The notes under the pieces: generated by a model
The model's input: the letters and a program-made list of their open reading frames with translations, nothing else
Told to the model about the DNA's origin: nothing
The model's database searches: none
Shown: piece after piece, positions 1-7,144 of the stretch
Numbering within the stretch: the stretch's first letter is position 1
Layout: every line of letters starts with the position of its first letter
Assembly: GCA_946405115.1 (NCBI GenBank)
Contig: CAMJGB010000026.1
Span: 1 to 13,416 of the forward strand
Source of the DNA: an uncultured Clostridia bacterium
GTDB taxonomy: Bacteria > Bacillota > Clostridia > Saccharofermentanales > Saccharofermentanaceae
Direction: 5' to 3'
Length of the DNA stretch: 13,416 bases
Program-made: the position numbers and the translations under genes

Positions 1-22
1 ATGTAGGCTGCGGCTCTGTATC

Positions 23-1147
23 TCAGTTTTCTGCCCTTGCTGACAGTGTTTGTGCAAATCTTGTCTTGCCTGAACCCGGCATTCCGATGAGCGTGATGTT
101 CTTCATCCTGCGCTCAAGAACAGAAGTAACGCACTCAATCTCAGACACGTCAAATCTTTCCTCAGCCTCAGCGTCGTCCTTGGCCCCAAGGAAGAAAGCT
201 GCCGCCTTAAAGGCCTGAGCTACGAGCATCTTAAGTCCACCCGCAGTCTTGATGCCCGCATTCTTCGCATCGTAGAGAAGTTTGGTCGTTGACGGGTTGT
301 ATACGATGTCGGCAACAGCCTCAAGCTTACTAAACTTACTTATGTCGATGGGACTTTCCATAACGTTGGGGAACATTCCCACGGGAGTACAGTTAACGAT
401 GATCTCGGCATCAGCACAAAGCTCATATACATTCGTGTAGTTGATTTCGCCGTTTCTGCTTATAAACTTAACCTCACCCGCATCAAGCTCCTCAAGTGCG
501 TAGTTAACAGCCAAAGATGCGCCGCCGGTACCAAGCACAAGAACCTTCTTGCCCGAAGGATCGATGCTTGAAGACTTAAGCATGTACTTAAAACCATACG
601 CATCGGTATTGGCGCCGAGCGATGTGCCGTCCTCGCGGAACACAACTGTATTAACTGCGCCGATCTTCTTCGCGCAGTCCGTGAGCTCATCGCACATGGC
701 ATATGCATTTTTCTTGTAAGGGATGGTTACGTTGAAGCCGCCGTACACGCCCTGCTTACCCTGCTCCCAGAGTTTACTAAGCTCATCCTCTTCCCTCTCG
801 ATTACCGTGTATGTGTAATCGGTAGTAATGAGCGTATGGATCTGAGGTGAATATGTATGCGGGATTCTTTGTCCCAGCACTCCGAATAAAGGCTTCTCCT
901 CGATATCCTTCGCGATACCCATGACCTTCTCATAGAGTTCTCTTATGAAAGGTCTCGCCTCAGGATCTGCCATCTGCTCAAGACGGGTTATCTTGTAAGC
1001 TTCTCTTTCGGGATCGTAGACGGGTTTGCCAGCTGCTTTCTTAACCTCACCGATGTGCTTAACGGCAGCAAGTCTTCTGGCGAACGCATCGAGTAAGTCT
1101 CTGTCAGCTGCATCTATGTCGCGCCTTAATTCATCTAACGTCTTCAT
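23..1147 (-). CDS. aroE: Chorismate mutase (AroQ) - shikimate dehydrogenase (AroE) fusion with a shikimate-kinase-like P-loop stub
   Basis: This 374-residue cytoplasmic protein should catalyse chorismate to prephenate and NADPH-dependent 3-dehydroshikimate to shikimate. Residues 1-85 are an AroQ domain with the expected ligands R8, R25, K36, R48 and E49 (spacing as in the E. coli P-protein mutase). Residues 87-320 are shikimate dehydrogenase: substrate loop HTYSP (the usual first Ser is Thr), catalytic K145 in NVTIPYK, D182 in NTD, NADP loop GTGGAS at 206-211, and NCTPVGM. From M348 a shikimate-kinase-like start follows with Walker A GMPGSGKT at 355-362, but a TGA stops it at residue 374, before any DxD substrate motif. 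I chose the ATG at 1147 because it sits one base after the aroC stop, has GGAAAG upstream, and starts the mutase helix; a start at 1183 would overlap aroC. The truncated kinase may be a frameshift, a remnant or a sequence error. Confidence 0.9.
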   Translation of the reverse strand: MKTLDELRRDIDAADRDLLDAFARRLAAVKHIGEVKKAAGKPVYDPEREAYKITRLEQMADPEARPFIRELYEKVMGIAKDIEEKPLFGVLGQRIPHTYSPQIHTLITTDYTYTVIEREEDELSKLWEQGKQGVYGGFNVTIPYKKNAYAMCDELTDCAKKIGAVNTVVFREDGTSLGANTDAYGFKYMLKSSSIDPSGKKVLVLGTGGASLAVNYALEELDAGEVKFISRNGEINYTNVYELCADAEIIVNCTPVGMFPNVMESPIDISKFSKLEAVADIVYNPSTTKLLYDAKNAGIKTAGGLKMLVAQAFKAAAFFLGAKDDAEAEERFDVSEIECVTSVLERRMKNITLIGMPGSGKTRFAQTLSARAEN

Positions 1148-1148
1148 A

Positions 1149-2237
1149 TCAGTTCTTTCCGAGTATCTCGTCGTAGATTGCAAGTGCCGCCGCTGCCTCC
1201 ACTACGGGAACCGCACGCGGAGCAACACAGGGATCGTGTCTTCCTTCGATATTGATGTCAGTATCGGTCATGCTCGTAAGATCGATAGTTCTCTGCGTCT
1301 TGCCGATGGACGGCGTGGGCTTGAAAGCACAGTCAAATACGATGGGAGCAGCTGCGCCCACACTGATGCCTCCGAGGATTCCTCCGCAGTTATTTGTCTT
1401 AAGCGTGACCTTATCGCCATCCATTGCAAAAGGATCGTTATTCTCGGATCCTCTCATTCGGGCAACATCAAATCCTACGCCGAACTCAACCCCCTTAACG
1501 GCAGGGATGGCGTAGATCATCTTCGCGATCTTGCCCTCGAGGCCGTCGAACAACGGTCCGCCCAAACCTTCGGGCATACCTTCGATGACGCACTCTACTA
1601 CAGCACCGACTGAATCAAGATCCATTCTCGCCTTCTCGATAGCTTCCTTCATCTTCTCCCCGGCTTCATCGGAAACCACAGGGAACTCCTTACCGCTTAC
1701 AAGAGCAAGCGCATCGCTGAAGTTCTTATCGTGAGCATCGTGATCGTAATAGGAATCGTCCTTTATTCCTGCGCACTCTTTAAGGTGAGCGCGGACTGTA
1801 ACGCCGCTTTTCGCAAGTTCGCTTAAAGCAATGGAGCCTGCGATGCACAAGGGTGCCGTCATTCTTCCTGAGAAGATTCCGCCGCCGCTTCTTGAAGCTT
1901 CTTCCTTGTACTTGAGCTTGCCCGTGTAGTCGGCATGCCCCGGCCTTGGCTTGTTCATGATGGAAGCGTAGTCCTTGGGCTTCGTGTTGGAGTTTATGAT
2001 GTAGCCGTGAAGCGCATCCTCACCCTGCTCGAAAAGCACCTCGTCCTTCTCCTTACGGGGCGTGGACCAAGCGTTGTTGCCGGGAGCTCTTCTTGCCATG
2101 AGCTTTGCCGTGAATTCCTTATCGGGTGTTACATCGGAAGGAAGGCCCTTGATGTAAACGCCTATCGTAGGGCTGTGTGACTCACCGTAGATGGTAAGCT
2201 CCAAAGCATCGCCCTTAATTGTACTTTCCATACTCAT
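1149..2237 (-). CDS. aroC: Chorismate synthase
   Basis: Chorismate synthase converts EPSP to chorismate using reduced FMN, the last step of the shikimate pathway. The 362-residue length is normal. The N-terminal GESHSPTIG signature contains the active-site H21, RPGHAD contains the second catalytic H101, and the C-terminal GRHDPCVAPRAVPVVEA signature begins at residue 332. The central motif is GGGIFSGRMTAP, not the GGG-RASARET form of enterobacteria; as I recall, SGR(L/M)TAPL is usual in clostridial AroC, so I read it as lineage-typical. The gene starts three bases after the aroA stop, with GAGGAG about 12 nt upstream. A second ATG two codons in (2231) is a possible alternative start. Translation is probably coupled to aroA. 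Confidence 0.96.
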   Translation of the reverse strand: MSMESTIKGDALELTIYGESHSPTIGVYIKGLPSDVTPDKEFTAKLMARRAPGNNAWSTPRKEKDEVLFEQGEDALHGYIINSNTKPKDYASIMNKPRPGHADYTGKLKYKEEASRSGGGIFSGRMTAPLCIAGSIALSELAKSGVTVRAHLKECAGIKDDSYYDHDAHDKNFSDALALVSGKEFPVVSDEAGEKMKEAIEKARMDLDSVGAVVECVIEGMPEGLGGPLFDGLEGKIAKMIYAIPAVKGVEFGVGFDVARMRGSENNDPFAMDGDKVTLKTNNCGGILGGISVGAAAPIVFDCAFKPTPSIGKTQRTIDLTSMTDTDINIEGRHDPCVAPRAVPVVEAAAALAIYDEILGKN

Positions 2238-2240
2238 AGC

Positions 2241-3371
2241 TTAAGAGAACTCCTCTTTTATTATGTGTCTTAACCCCGGGAACGACTTATCCAGGGGTGC
2301 ATCTGTGTCGATGTTAAGGTCGCATCTTAATGCCGCTGCAATAAGCATGGCAGACATCACCATCCGGTGATCGTTATACGACTCAAGAGTAATCATATCA
2401 TTATCAAAGCCGGATGTGCCGTAAACGGTAAGAGTCTCTTCGGTCTCCTCCGTCTTAATCCCTGCCGCCTGAAGCTGCTCTCTTATCGCAGCAACGCGGT
2501 CTGACTCCTTAACGCGGAGACGGCCAATGTTGTTAAAGACCGTAACCTTGTTTCTGAAAGCGGCGACCACAGCCATGTAAGGAACGATGTCAGGGATGTC
2601 CCTGCAGTCCCATGTAAGTTCATCCGTGCCGCACGCCTTAAGGTAATCTTCGATCGCCTTGTCTCCCTGAACGGAATCGCGGTCGAGGTTGCCTACGTTA
2701 AGCGTGCCGTTAATAAGTTCCTTCAGTGAAAGAAGGAAAGCTCCTCCCGACCAGTCGCCCTCGATGTGAAGTTCCTTAAGGTCTTTGCCATCAGGATCTT
2801 CGTACTTATCTGTGATCGACTTTGTAAGTTCTATGTAGTGAATGGATGAAGGCTCGCCCGTAACCTTAAGGTCAGAACCTTCAAGAAGCATGAGCGCCAT
2901 CATGAGGCCTGACACATACTGGGAGGAAACACTTCCGTCGATGACGAATGTTCCTTCCGTAAGATCTCCTTCCAACGAGAATGTTCTTGATACATCATCT
3001 CTTATGATCTTAATGCCGTGATCTTTAAGGCAAACCTCAAGTGCATCAAGAGGTCTGTCGTAAAGTCTGCCCGCTGTCTTGAATACTGCAGTTCCCGTAA
3101 GCTTCTTACAGTGAATGTACGCTGCGGCAACGGGGATCATGAATCTTAATGTGGAACCCGACTCGTTACAGTCAAGGACTAATGTGCCGTCACGAAGTGC
3201 ACGAAGGCAGTTCTTCGTTGCGGCGATATCCTTGCTGTCTTCAGCATCGGGAGTAAGGTCATCTTCATAGCCTTTAAGGAAACGAACTATAAGCTCTCTG
3301 TGGTACACCGACTTCGACGGCGGCGCATCAACATTAAGATTGAATGTTCTGTCCTTAAAGCGAAGTATCAT
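2241..3371 (-). CDS. aroA: 3-phosphoshikimate 1-carboxyvinyltransferase (EPSP synthase), compact form
   Basis: EPSP synthase joins phosphoenolpyruvate to shikimate 3-phosphate. At 376 residues it is shorter than the roughly 427 of E. coli AroA, yet the motifs are present in order: PPSKS with K20 and R25, SGSTLRF (71-77) in place of NAGTAMRP, DGSVSSQYVSG (145-155), GDWSGGAF, DIVPY with D261, RVKESDR (286-292), NDHRM (333-337) and KSFPG. In the PEP-site loop, the residues matching E. coli G96, T97 and P101 are G72, S73 and F77. This compact form is, to my knowledge, common in Clostridia. Its ATG follows the aroB TAA directly (TAAATG), with GAGGAG about 11 nt upstream inside aroB, so translational coupling is likely. 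Confidence 0.96.
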   Translation of the reverse strand: MILRFKDRTFNLNVDAPPSKSVYHRELIVRFLKGYEDDLTPDAEDSKDIAATKNCLRALRDGTLVLDCNESGSTLRFMIPVAAAYIHCKKLTGTAVFKTAGRLYDRPLDALEVCLKDHGIKIIRDDVSRTFSLEGDLTEGTFVIDGSVSSQYVSGLMMALMLLEGSDLKVTGEPSSIHYIELTKSITDKYEDPDGKDLKELHIEGDWSGGAFLLSLKELINGTLNVGNLDRDSVQGDKAIEDYLKACGTDELTWDCRDIPDIVPYMAVVAAFRNKVTVFNNIGRLRVKESDRVAAIREQLQAAGIKTEETEETLTVYGTSGFDNDMITLESYNDHRMVMSAMLIAAALRCDLNIDTDAPLDKSFPGLRHIIKEEFS

Positions 3372-4454
3372 TTATGCCAAAGCTCCTCTTAAGAATGTGT
3401 GGAATTCTTCGGGACTCATCTTCCTTATCTCGGACTCGCCGATCCTGTTAACGAGAATGACGGACAATGTATTGCCGCGCTTCTTCTTATCGTTCATGGC
3501 ACCTGACACGGCTTCCTCGGCAGTGATCTCATCTTCCACGGGAAGACCGTATGCCTTGATAAGTTCCTTCATCTTAACAGCTTCATCGGAAGACAAAGAA
3601 CCCTCCGTTACGCATGCATCTATTATGATGCCCATGCCTTTCGCGACGCACACGCCGTGAGGCTTTGTGAAGTTGCTGTTGCGCTCGATGACGTGGCCTA
3701 CAGTGTGACCGTAATTTAATGTCTGTCTTCTTCCGTTGTCGAACTCGTCGCTCATGATGACGTCAGCCTTATCTGCAACGCACATGCCGACGATCTTCTC
3801 CATGAGCCACGCATCGTTCTTGATTCCGATACCGTTCTTCTCATTTTCCTTGAGAATGTTGTAGAGAGGTATGTCCATGATGAAAGCATACTTAATGACT
3901 TCGGCCATGCCCTCAGAGAAGACCTCATCGGGAAGCGTAAGAAGGCAGTCTGTGTCTTCGATTACTGCGGAAGGCTGCCAGAAAGCGCCTACCTGGTTCT
4001 TGCCCTCGGGAAGGTCGATGCCCGTCTTGCCTCCGACTGATGCATCTACCATGGCAAGAAGGGACGTGGGAATCTGAACAACATCGATTCCTCTTAAAAA
4101 AGTCGCTGCAGCAAATCCTGACATGTCGCCCGTGACACCGCCGCCTAATGCAGCTACGAGATCCGTTCTCGTAAATCCTGCCTTTGCCATCACACCCCAC
4201 ATGCCTGCGATGGTGTTGATGTTCTTGGAAGCTTCGCCCGCCTCGAAAATATACTCGTATACCTCAAAGCCGTTAGCCACAGCCGACGTCTTTACCTTAT
4301 CAAGGTATAAGGGAGCTACCGTGGACTCGGAAACAATGAGAAGCTTGAGCGCATTGGGCGCCACCTCTCTCATGATCTCTCCCGATGTTGCAAGAAGTCC
4401 GCTGCCCGTGAATACTCTGTACTCTTTGGAAGCTTTTACGGTAGTCGTGATCAT
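3372..4454 (-). CDS. aroB: 3-dehydroquinate synthase
   Basis: AroB cyclises DAHP to 3-dehydroquinate using NAD and a divalent metal. The protein has 360 residues, normal for the family. It shows the NAD-binding GGGVTGD (104-110), PTSLLAMVDASVGGKTG (129-145), and the metal ligands E185 (GMAEVIKYA), H250 (NYGHTVGH) and H266 (KPHG). The ATG overlaps the tyrA stop as ATGA, with AGAGG about 10 nt upstream, which is a classic translational coupling arrangement. It sits with the rest of the pathway, so operon transcription from the promoter before aroF is expected. No internal promoter was noticed. Confidence 0.97.
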   Translation of the reverse strand: MITTTVKASKEYRVFTGSGLLATSGEIMREVAPNALKLLIVSESTVAPLYLDKVKTSAVANGFEVYEYIFEAGEASKNINTIAGMWGVMAKAGFTRTDLVAALGGGVTGDMSGFAAATFLRGIDVVQIPTSLLAMVDASVGGKTGIDLPEGKNQVGAFWQPSAVIEDTDCLLTLPDEVFSEGMAEVIKYAFIMDIPLYNILKENEKNGIGIKNDAWLMEKIVGMCVADKADVIMSDEFDNGRRQTLNYGHTVGHVIERNSNFTKPHGVCVAKGMGIIIDACVTEGSLSSDEAVKMKELIKAYGLPVEDEITAEEAVSGAMNDKKKRGNTLSVILVNRIGESEIRKMSPEEFHTFLRGALA

Positions 4455-5296
4455 ACGCCGTCTACCTCTTCCTTGATCCTTCTTCCCTCATCAAGAAGTC
4501 TGGTCAGCTCTTCAGCATCATCGTTCTCCAAAGCTTCCTTGTACTTCTGAAGCTCCTTCTGAAGATTATCGATCTCGAAGATAAGGTGATCCTTGTTCTC
4601 GAGGAAGAGCTGTGTCCACATCGTGGGGTTAAGCCAGGCAACACGTGTCATGTCCTTGTAGGAACCTGCAGAGAAGCCTGTGTGCTTTCTTGAGTTAGGG
4701 CTCTTAATGAAAGCATTGGAAACAACGTGAGGCATCTGTGATGTAAATGCGATCATCTGGTCGTGCTCATCTGCATGAGCGATGTGGAAGGACCCGAATC
4801 CGCAGGGAGCGAACAGCTTCTTCACTTCCTCGAGCAGATTGATGTCGTCGAATCTCGGGGGTACGACTACCATCGGAGCACCCTCGTACATATCTGCTCT
4901 GGAGTATGCCATTCCGGAGAACTTCGTTCCTGCCATCGGGTGACAGCCTACGAAAGTAAATCCTTCCTCTTCGGCCATCTTGAACGCCTTATCGCAGATG
5001 AACCTCTTCGTTCCGCAGGCATCCGTTACCATACCGTTCTTGTTGAACTTGCTTCGGTGATCTTCCATCCACTTAACGGAAGCTTCAGGATAGAGACTCA
5101 AGATTACGAGGTCGCATGAACCGAGATTCTCATCCGTCAGTTCATCATCAATGATCCCCTGCATCTTTGCCATCTCGACAGTGGACTTGGTTCTGTTCCA
5201 ACCGTATACGACTGCCTCAGGCTCGTTAGCCTTGTATGCCTTACAAAAAGATGCTCCTATAAGTCCTAATCCAACTACACCGACTTTGATCTTCAT
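4451..5296 (-). CDS. tyrA: Prephenate dehydrogenase
   Basis: TyrA converts prephenate to 4-hydroxyphenylpyruvate, committing flux to tyrosine. The 281-residue protein has an N-terminal Rossmann fold with GLGLIG at 9-14, GTKR at 95-98, the catalytic-type H119 in HPMAG, H178 and H190 in the HDQMIAFTSQMPH segment, and R218 in AGSYKDMTRVA, which matches the prephenate-binding Arg of the family. The C-terminus is a helical dimerisation region that ends without an ACT domain, so feedback by tyrosine through that domain is not expected. The start is preceded by GAAGG seven bases upstream and lies 32 bp after the aroF stop. No prephenate dehydratase is in the window. This makes tyrosine the only specific end product encoded here, which fits a Tyr-rich leader peptide upstream. 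Confidence 0.93.
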   Translation of the reverse strand: MKIKVGVVGLGLIGASFCKAYKANEPEAVVYGWNRTKSTVEMAKMQGIIDDELTDENLGSCDLVILSLYPEASVKWMEDHRSKFNKNGMVTDACGTKRFICDKAFKMAEEEGFTFVGCHPMAGTKFSGMAYSRADMYEGAPMVVVPPRFDDINLLEEVKKLFAPCGFGSFHIAHADEHDQMIAFTSQMPHVVSNAFIKSPNSRKHTGFSAGSYKDMTRVAWLNPTMWTQLFLENKDHLIFEIDNLQKELQKYKEALENDDAEELTRLLDEGRRIKEEVDGV

Positions 5297-5328
5297 ACGT
5301 CTGCCTTCTTCCTAATGCTATATGTTAA

Positions 5329-6327
5329 TTAAAGAATGCTTCTTGCCTTGTTGATATCTTCCATAACTCCGACGAACTGCTCGGGTGTGAGCTGCTGAGC
5401 TGCATCGGACAATGCCTTCTTGGGGCAGTTATGAACTTCGATCTCAAGTCCGTCTGCGCCGGATACAACTGCTGCCATAGCCATAGGCTTAATGAGTGAT
5501 ACCTTACCTGTAGCGTGTGAAGGGTCACCAACGACAGGAAGATGTGTGAGCTCCTTCAAAGCGGAGATGGCACTTACATCGAAAGTATTTCTTGTGTATG
5601 TCTCGTATGTTCTGATACCGCGCTCGCAGAGGATTACGTTGGGGTTACCCTCGGACATGATGTACTCTGCGCTCATGAGCCACTCCTTGATTGTGGCGGA
5701 GAGACCTCTCTTAAGAAGTACAGGCTTGTTTGTCTTACCGATAGCCTTCAAAAGATCGAAGTTCTGCATGTTTCTTGCACCTACCTGGAGGCAGTCAACA
5801 TCAGCGAATACCGGAACCTGATCGGGGCTCATGATTTCGGATACGATGGGAAGTCCTGTTACTTCTCTTGCCTTGAGCAAAAGTCTGATTCCTTCCTCGT
5901 GGAGACCCTGGAAGTCGTAAGGTGATGTTCTGGGCTTGTAAGCACCGCCTCTTAAGAGTGTGGCACCTGCTGCCTTAACAGCCTTGGCTGTCTCGATGAT
6001 CTGCTCTTCGTTCTCTACTGAGCAGGGACCTGCCATTACTGCGAAGTTGCCGCCGCCGATCTTAACGCCGCCGATATCTACGATGGAATCTTCAGGGTGG
6101 AACTTTCTGTTGGCCTTCTTGAAGGGCTCGGAAATTCTCATAACATTGTCGATAATGTCGAGACCTCTAAGAAGATCAATATCAATCTTTGTTGTGTCAC
6201 CGATCAATCCAAGGATAGTAACGAAGTCACCCTGTGAACGGTTAACCTTCAAGCCCTGAGATTCGAACCAGCTTGAGAGGTTCTGGATCTGTTGTTCTGT
6301 AGCTGTTTCCTTAAGTACTGCAATCAT
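5329..6327 (-). CDS. aroF: 3-deoxy-7-phosphoheptulonate (DAHP) synthase, type I-beta with N-terminal regulatory domain
   Basis: DAHP synthase condenses PEP and erythrose 4-phosphate, the entry step of the shikimate pathway. Residues 1-70 resemble the ferredoxin-like (ACT-like) regulatory domain found in Thermotoga and other I-beta enzymes; in that family this domain mediates Tyr/Phe inhibition. The barrel follows: AGPCSVE with metal ligand C102, RGGAYKPRTSPYDFQG (126-141), QVGARNM, LLKRG, CERGIRTYE, DPSHATG with H271, and E297 and D308 in the positions of the other two metal ligands. The start has a strong AGGAGG about 8 nt upstream. It is the first structural gene after a 200-nt leader that holds a Tyr/Phe-rich peptide gene and a terminator. 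Control is therefore probably both allosteric and by attenuation. Confidence 0.97.
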   Translation of the reverse strand: MIAVLKETATEQQIQNLSSWFESQGLKVNRSQGDFVTILGLIGDTTKIDIDLLRGLDIIDNVMRISEPFKKANRKFHPEDSIVDIGGVKIGGGNFAVMAGPCSVENEEQIIETAKAVKAAGATLLRGGAYKPRTSPYDFQGLHEEGIRLLLKAREVTGLPIVSEIMSPDQVPVFADVDCLQVGARNMQNFDLLKAIGKTNKPVLLKRGLSATIKEWLMSAEYIMSEGNPNVILCERGIRTYETYTRNTFDVSAISALKELTHLPVVGDPSHATGKVSLIKPMAMAAVVSGADGLEIEVHNCPKKALSDAAQQLTPEQFVGVMEDINKARSIL

Positions 6328-6379
6328 TTTTTCATCCTCCTGATGTGTGTCTTACGGCGCCTGTTTGTTCAGCGGCAGT

Positions 6380-6412
6380 AAAAAGCGCCGCCCGAGTGAT
6401 TCGTGCGGCGCC
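6380..6412 (-). terminator. Intrinsic terminator in the aro leader (attenuator)
   Basis: GCGCCGC (6411-6405) and GCGGCGC (6391-6385) form a perfect 7-bp G+C stem, extendable by one G-U pair. The 13-nt loop can itself close with CGA/UCG. Five U residues follow immediately (6384-6380). It lies 53 bases before the aroF start, after the leader peptide, so it should stop transcription before the structural genes unless the antiterminator forms. Confidence 0.88.
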
Positions 6413-6466
6413 TAATCAGCTTAATCAATTAATCCCAATCGCTTTACCTGCTTGCACAAACCACTC
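6394..6466 (-). promoter_or_regulatory. Antiterminator helix of the aro attenuator
   Basis: The 13 bases directly after the leader-peptide stop, GAGUGGUUUGUGC (6466-6454), can pair without a gap to GCACGAAUCACUC (6406-6394): 11 Watson-Crick pairs and two G-U pairs. The 3' partner is the loop of the terminator hairpin plus the top two bases of its 5' arm, so the two structures cannot form together. A ribosome that finishes the peptide would cover the first arm and let the terminator form. One stalled on the Tyr run would leave it free. A weaker 8-bp pairing of 6508-6501 with 6458-6451 could act as the protector (1:2) helix. This comes from reading complementarity by eye, not from folding software. 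Confidence 0.75.
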
Positions 6467-6529
6467 TTACTTCACGTTCGTAAAGTAGTAATAATAGTTG
6501 TATGCAAATGCGTAAAACTTCTTGTTCAT
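6467..6529 (-). CDS. Tyr/Phe-rich leader peptide of the aro operon
   Basis: A 20-codon ORF reads MNKKFYAFAYNYYYYFTNVK and then TAA. Nine residues are aromatic: Tyr at 6, 10, 12, 13, 14 and 15, and Phe at 5, 8 and 16; there is no Trp. It lies between the consensus aro promoter and an intrinsic terminator, in the same direction as aroF. Its stop codon directly abuts the 5' arm of a predicted antiterminator. In the known trp, his and pheA attenuators, runs of codons for the end product stall the ribosome when that aminoacyl-tRNA is scarce. I infer the same here for Tyr-tRNA and Phe-tRNA. There is no convincing Shine-Dalgarno site; the ATG falls about 8 bases after the -10 element, so initiation may be leaderless. 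An upstream in-frame TAA excludes a longer ATG-started form. Confidence 0.85.
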   Translation of the reverse strand: MNKKFYAFAYNYYYYFTNVK

Positions 6530-6536
6530 GACGTTA

Positions 6537-6565
6537 ATTTAAACATCCGATCTAAATGATGTCAA
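6537..6565 (-). promoter_or_regulatory. Promoter of the aro operon leader
   Basis: On the minus strand a perfect -35 TTGACA (6565-6560) is followed by a 17-bp spacer and TTAAAT (6542-6537, four of six matches to TATAAT). The predicted transcription start is near 6530, which puts it at or one base before the ATG of the leader peptide. The -35 lies only 15 bp beyond the stop codon of the CarD-family gene. No hairpin terminator separates the two, so readthrough from that gene could add to aro transcription. Confidence 0.75.
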
Positions 6566-6579
6566 GCGAAAATCTTGTA

Positions 6580-7092
6580 TCAGCTTACCTTCTCGCGCTC
6601 AACTTCGATGAAATCGGGGATTTCCTTGGGATCCATTCCCAAAGCAACAGCGAACTCTGCGTTCATTCTTCTCTGTGCATCAGTAAGGATCTTCTCGTCC
6701 TGCTGGTTGAGACTCTTGCCCTCATCCTCGAGCATCTTTCTCTTAGCGCAGATAGCGCTGATGAGGTCTACGATATCCTTACGGTCAGAGCTTGAGAGGA
6801 GACCGTTGAATCTCTCCTTACGCTCGTTTCTGTCTTCGATCCACTCTACGGAATTCTCATCAATGCTGTGGATCAATTCGAGTGCTTCCTTCTTGGTTAT
6901 AACAGGCTGGATCTTGGATGTGAGCTTCTCGTTGTTAAAGGGAACATATACGACCTGAGCCTGGTTAACAAAAAGAGGTTTCAAGATGTAATACTTCTGA
7001 GGACGCTCATGATAAAAACGTACATCCTTAATATCGTCAATCTCGCAAACTCCGCTGCCGCCGTATACTACTGTTTCTCCCTTTGAGAACAT
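6580..7092 (-). CDS. CarD-family transcriptional regulator (RNA polymerase-binding)
   Basis: The 170-residue protein opens with the CarD_CdnL/TRCF RNA-polymerase-interaction domain (about 1-65; FSKGETVVYGGSGVCEI and the YYILKPLF strand), followed by a charged, mostly helical C-terminal part. CarD-type proteins bind the RNA polymerase beta subunit and stabilise open complexes at promoters, especially rRNA and growth-related ones. The start has GAGG about 8 nt upstream. It has its own promoter, with an extended -10 near 7170. The stop lies 15 bp before the -35 of the aro promoter with no terminator between them, so the aro leader terminator also controls any readthrough. I see no direct evidence that it regulates the aro genes. 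Confidence 0.9.
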   Translation of the reverse strand: MFSKGETVVYGGSGVCEIDDIKDVRFYHERPQKYYILKPLFVNQAQVVYVPFNNEKLTSKIQPVITKKEALELIHSIDENSVEWIEDRNERKERFNGLLSSSDRKDIVDLISAICAKRKMLEDEGKSLNQQDEKILTDAQRRMNAEFAVALGMDPKEIPDFIEVEREKVS

Positions 7093-7144
7093 CGTATTAC
7101 CTCACTTTCTTCAAGTATCCAATTATGTCGAAAAATAAATGAAA

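Noticed and set aside
1..25. Stop-codon readthrough into a DTE motif after the kinase stub
   Set aside because: The in-frame bases after TGA read D-T-E, slightly like the kinase DxD, but two residues too early and followed by PQPT, which does not continue the family; too little sequence to support it.
1148..1183. Upstream ATG at 1183 for the AroQ-AroE fusion
   Set aside because: It would overlap aroC by 35 bases and add residues ahead of the mutase helix; the ATG at 1147 has a GGAAAG site and follows the aroC stop directly.
1026..1613. Long plus-strand ORF opposite aroE and aroC
   Set aside because: It lies antisense over two clear enzyme genes, crosses their boundary and resembles no protein family I know; it is a shadow of the coding strand.
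2301..3160. Glyphosate-insensitive type AroA from the unusual SGSTLRF loop
   Set aside because: The loop differs from E. coli at the P101 position, but to my knowledge this form is ordinary in clostridial AroA and sequence alone does not show tolerance.
6328..6536. T-box riboswitch in the aro leader
   Set aside because: No T-box motif (UGGNACC-type) or specifier-loop architecture is present, and the leader is only about 200 nt with a translated Tyr/Phe-rich ORF that explains it better.
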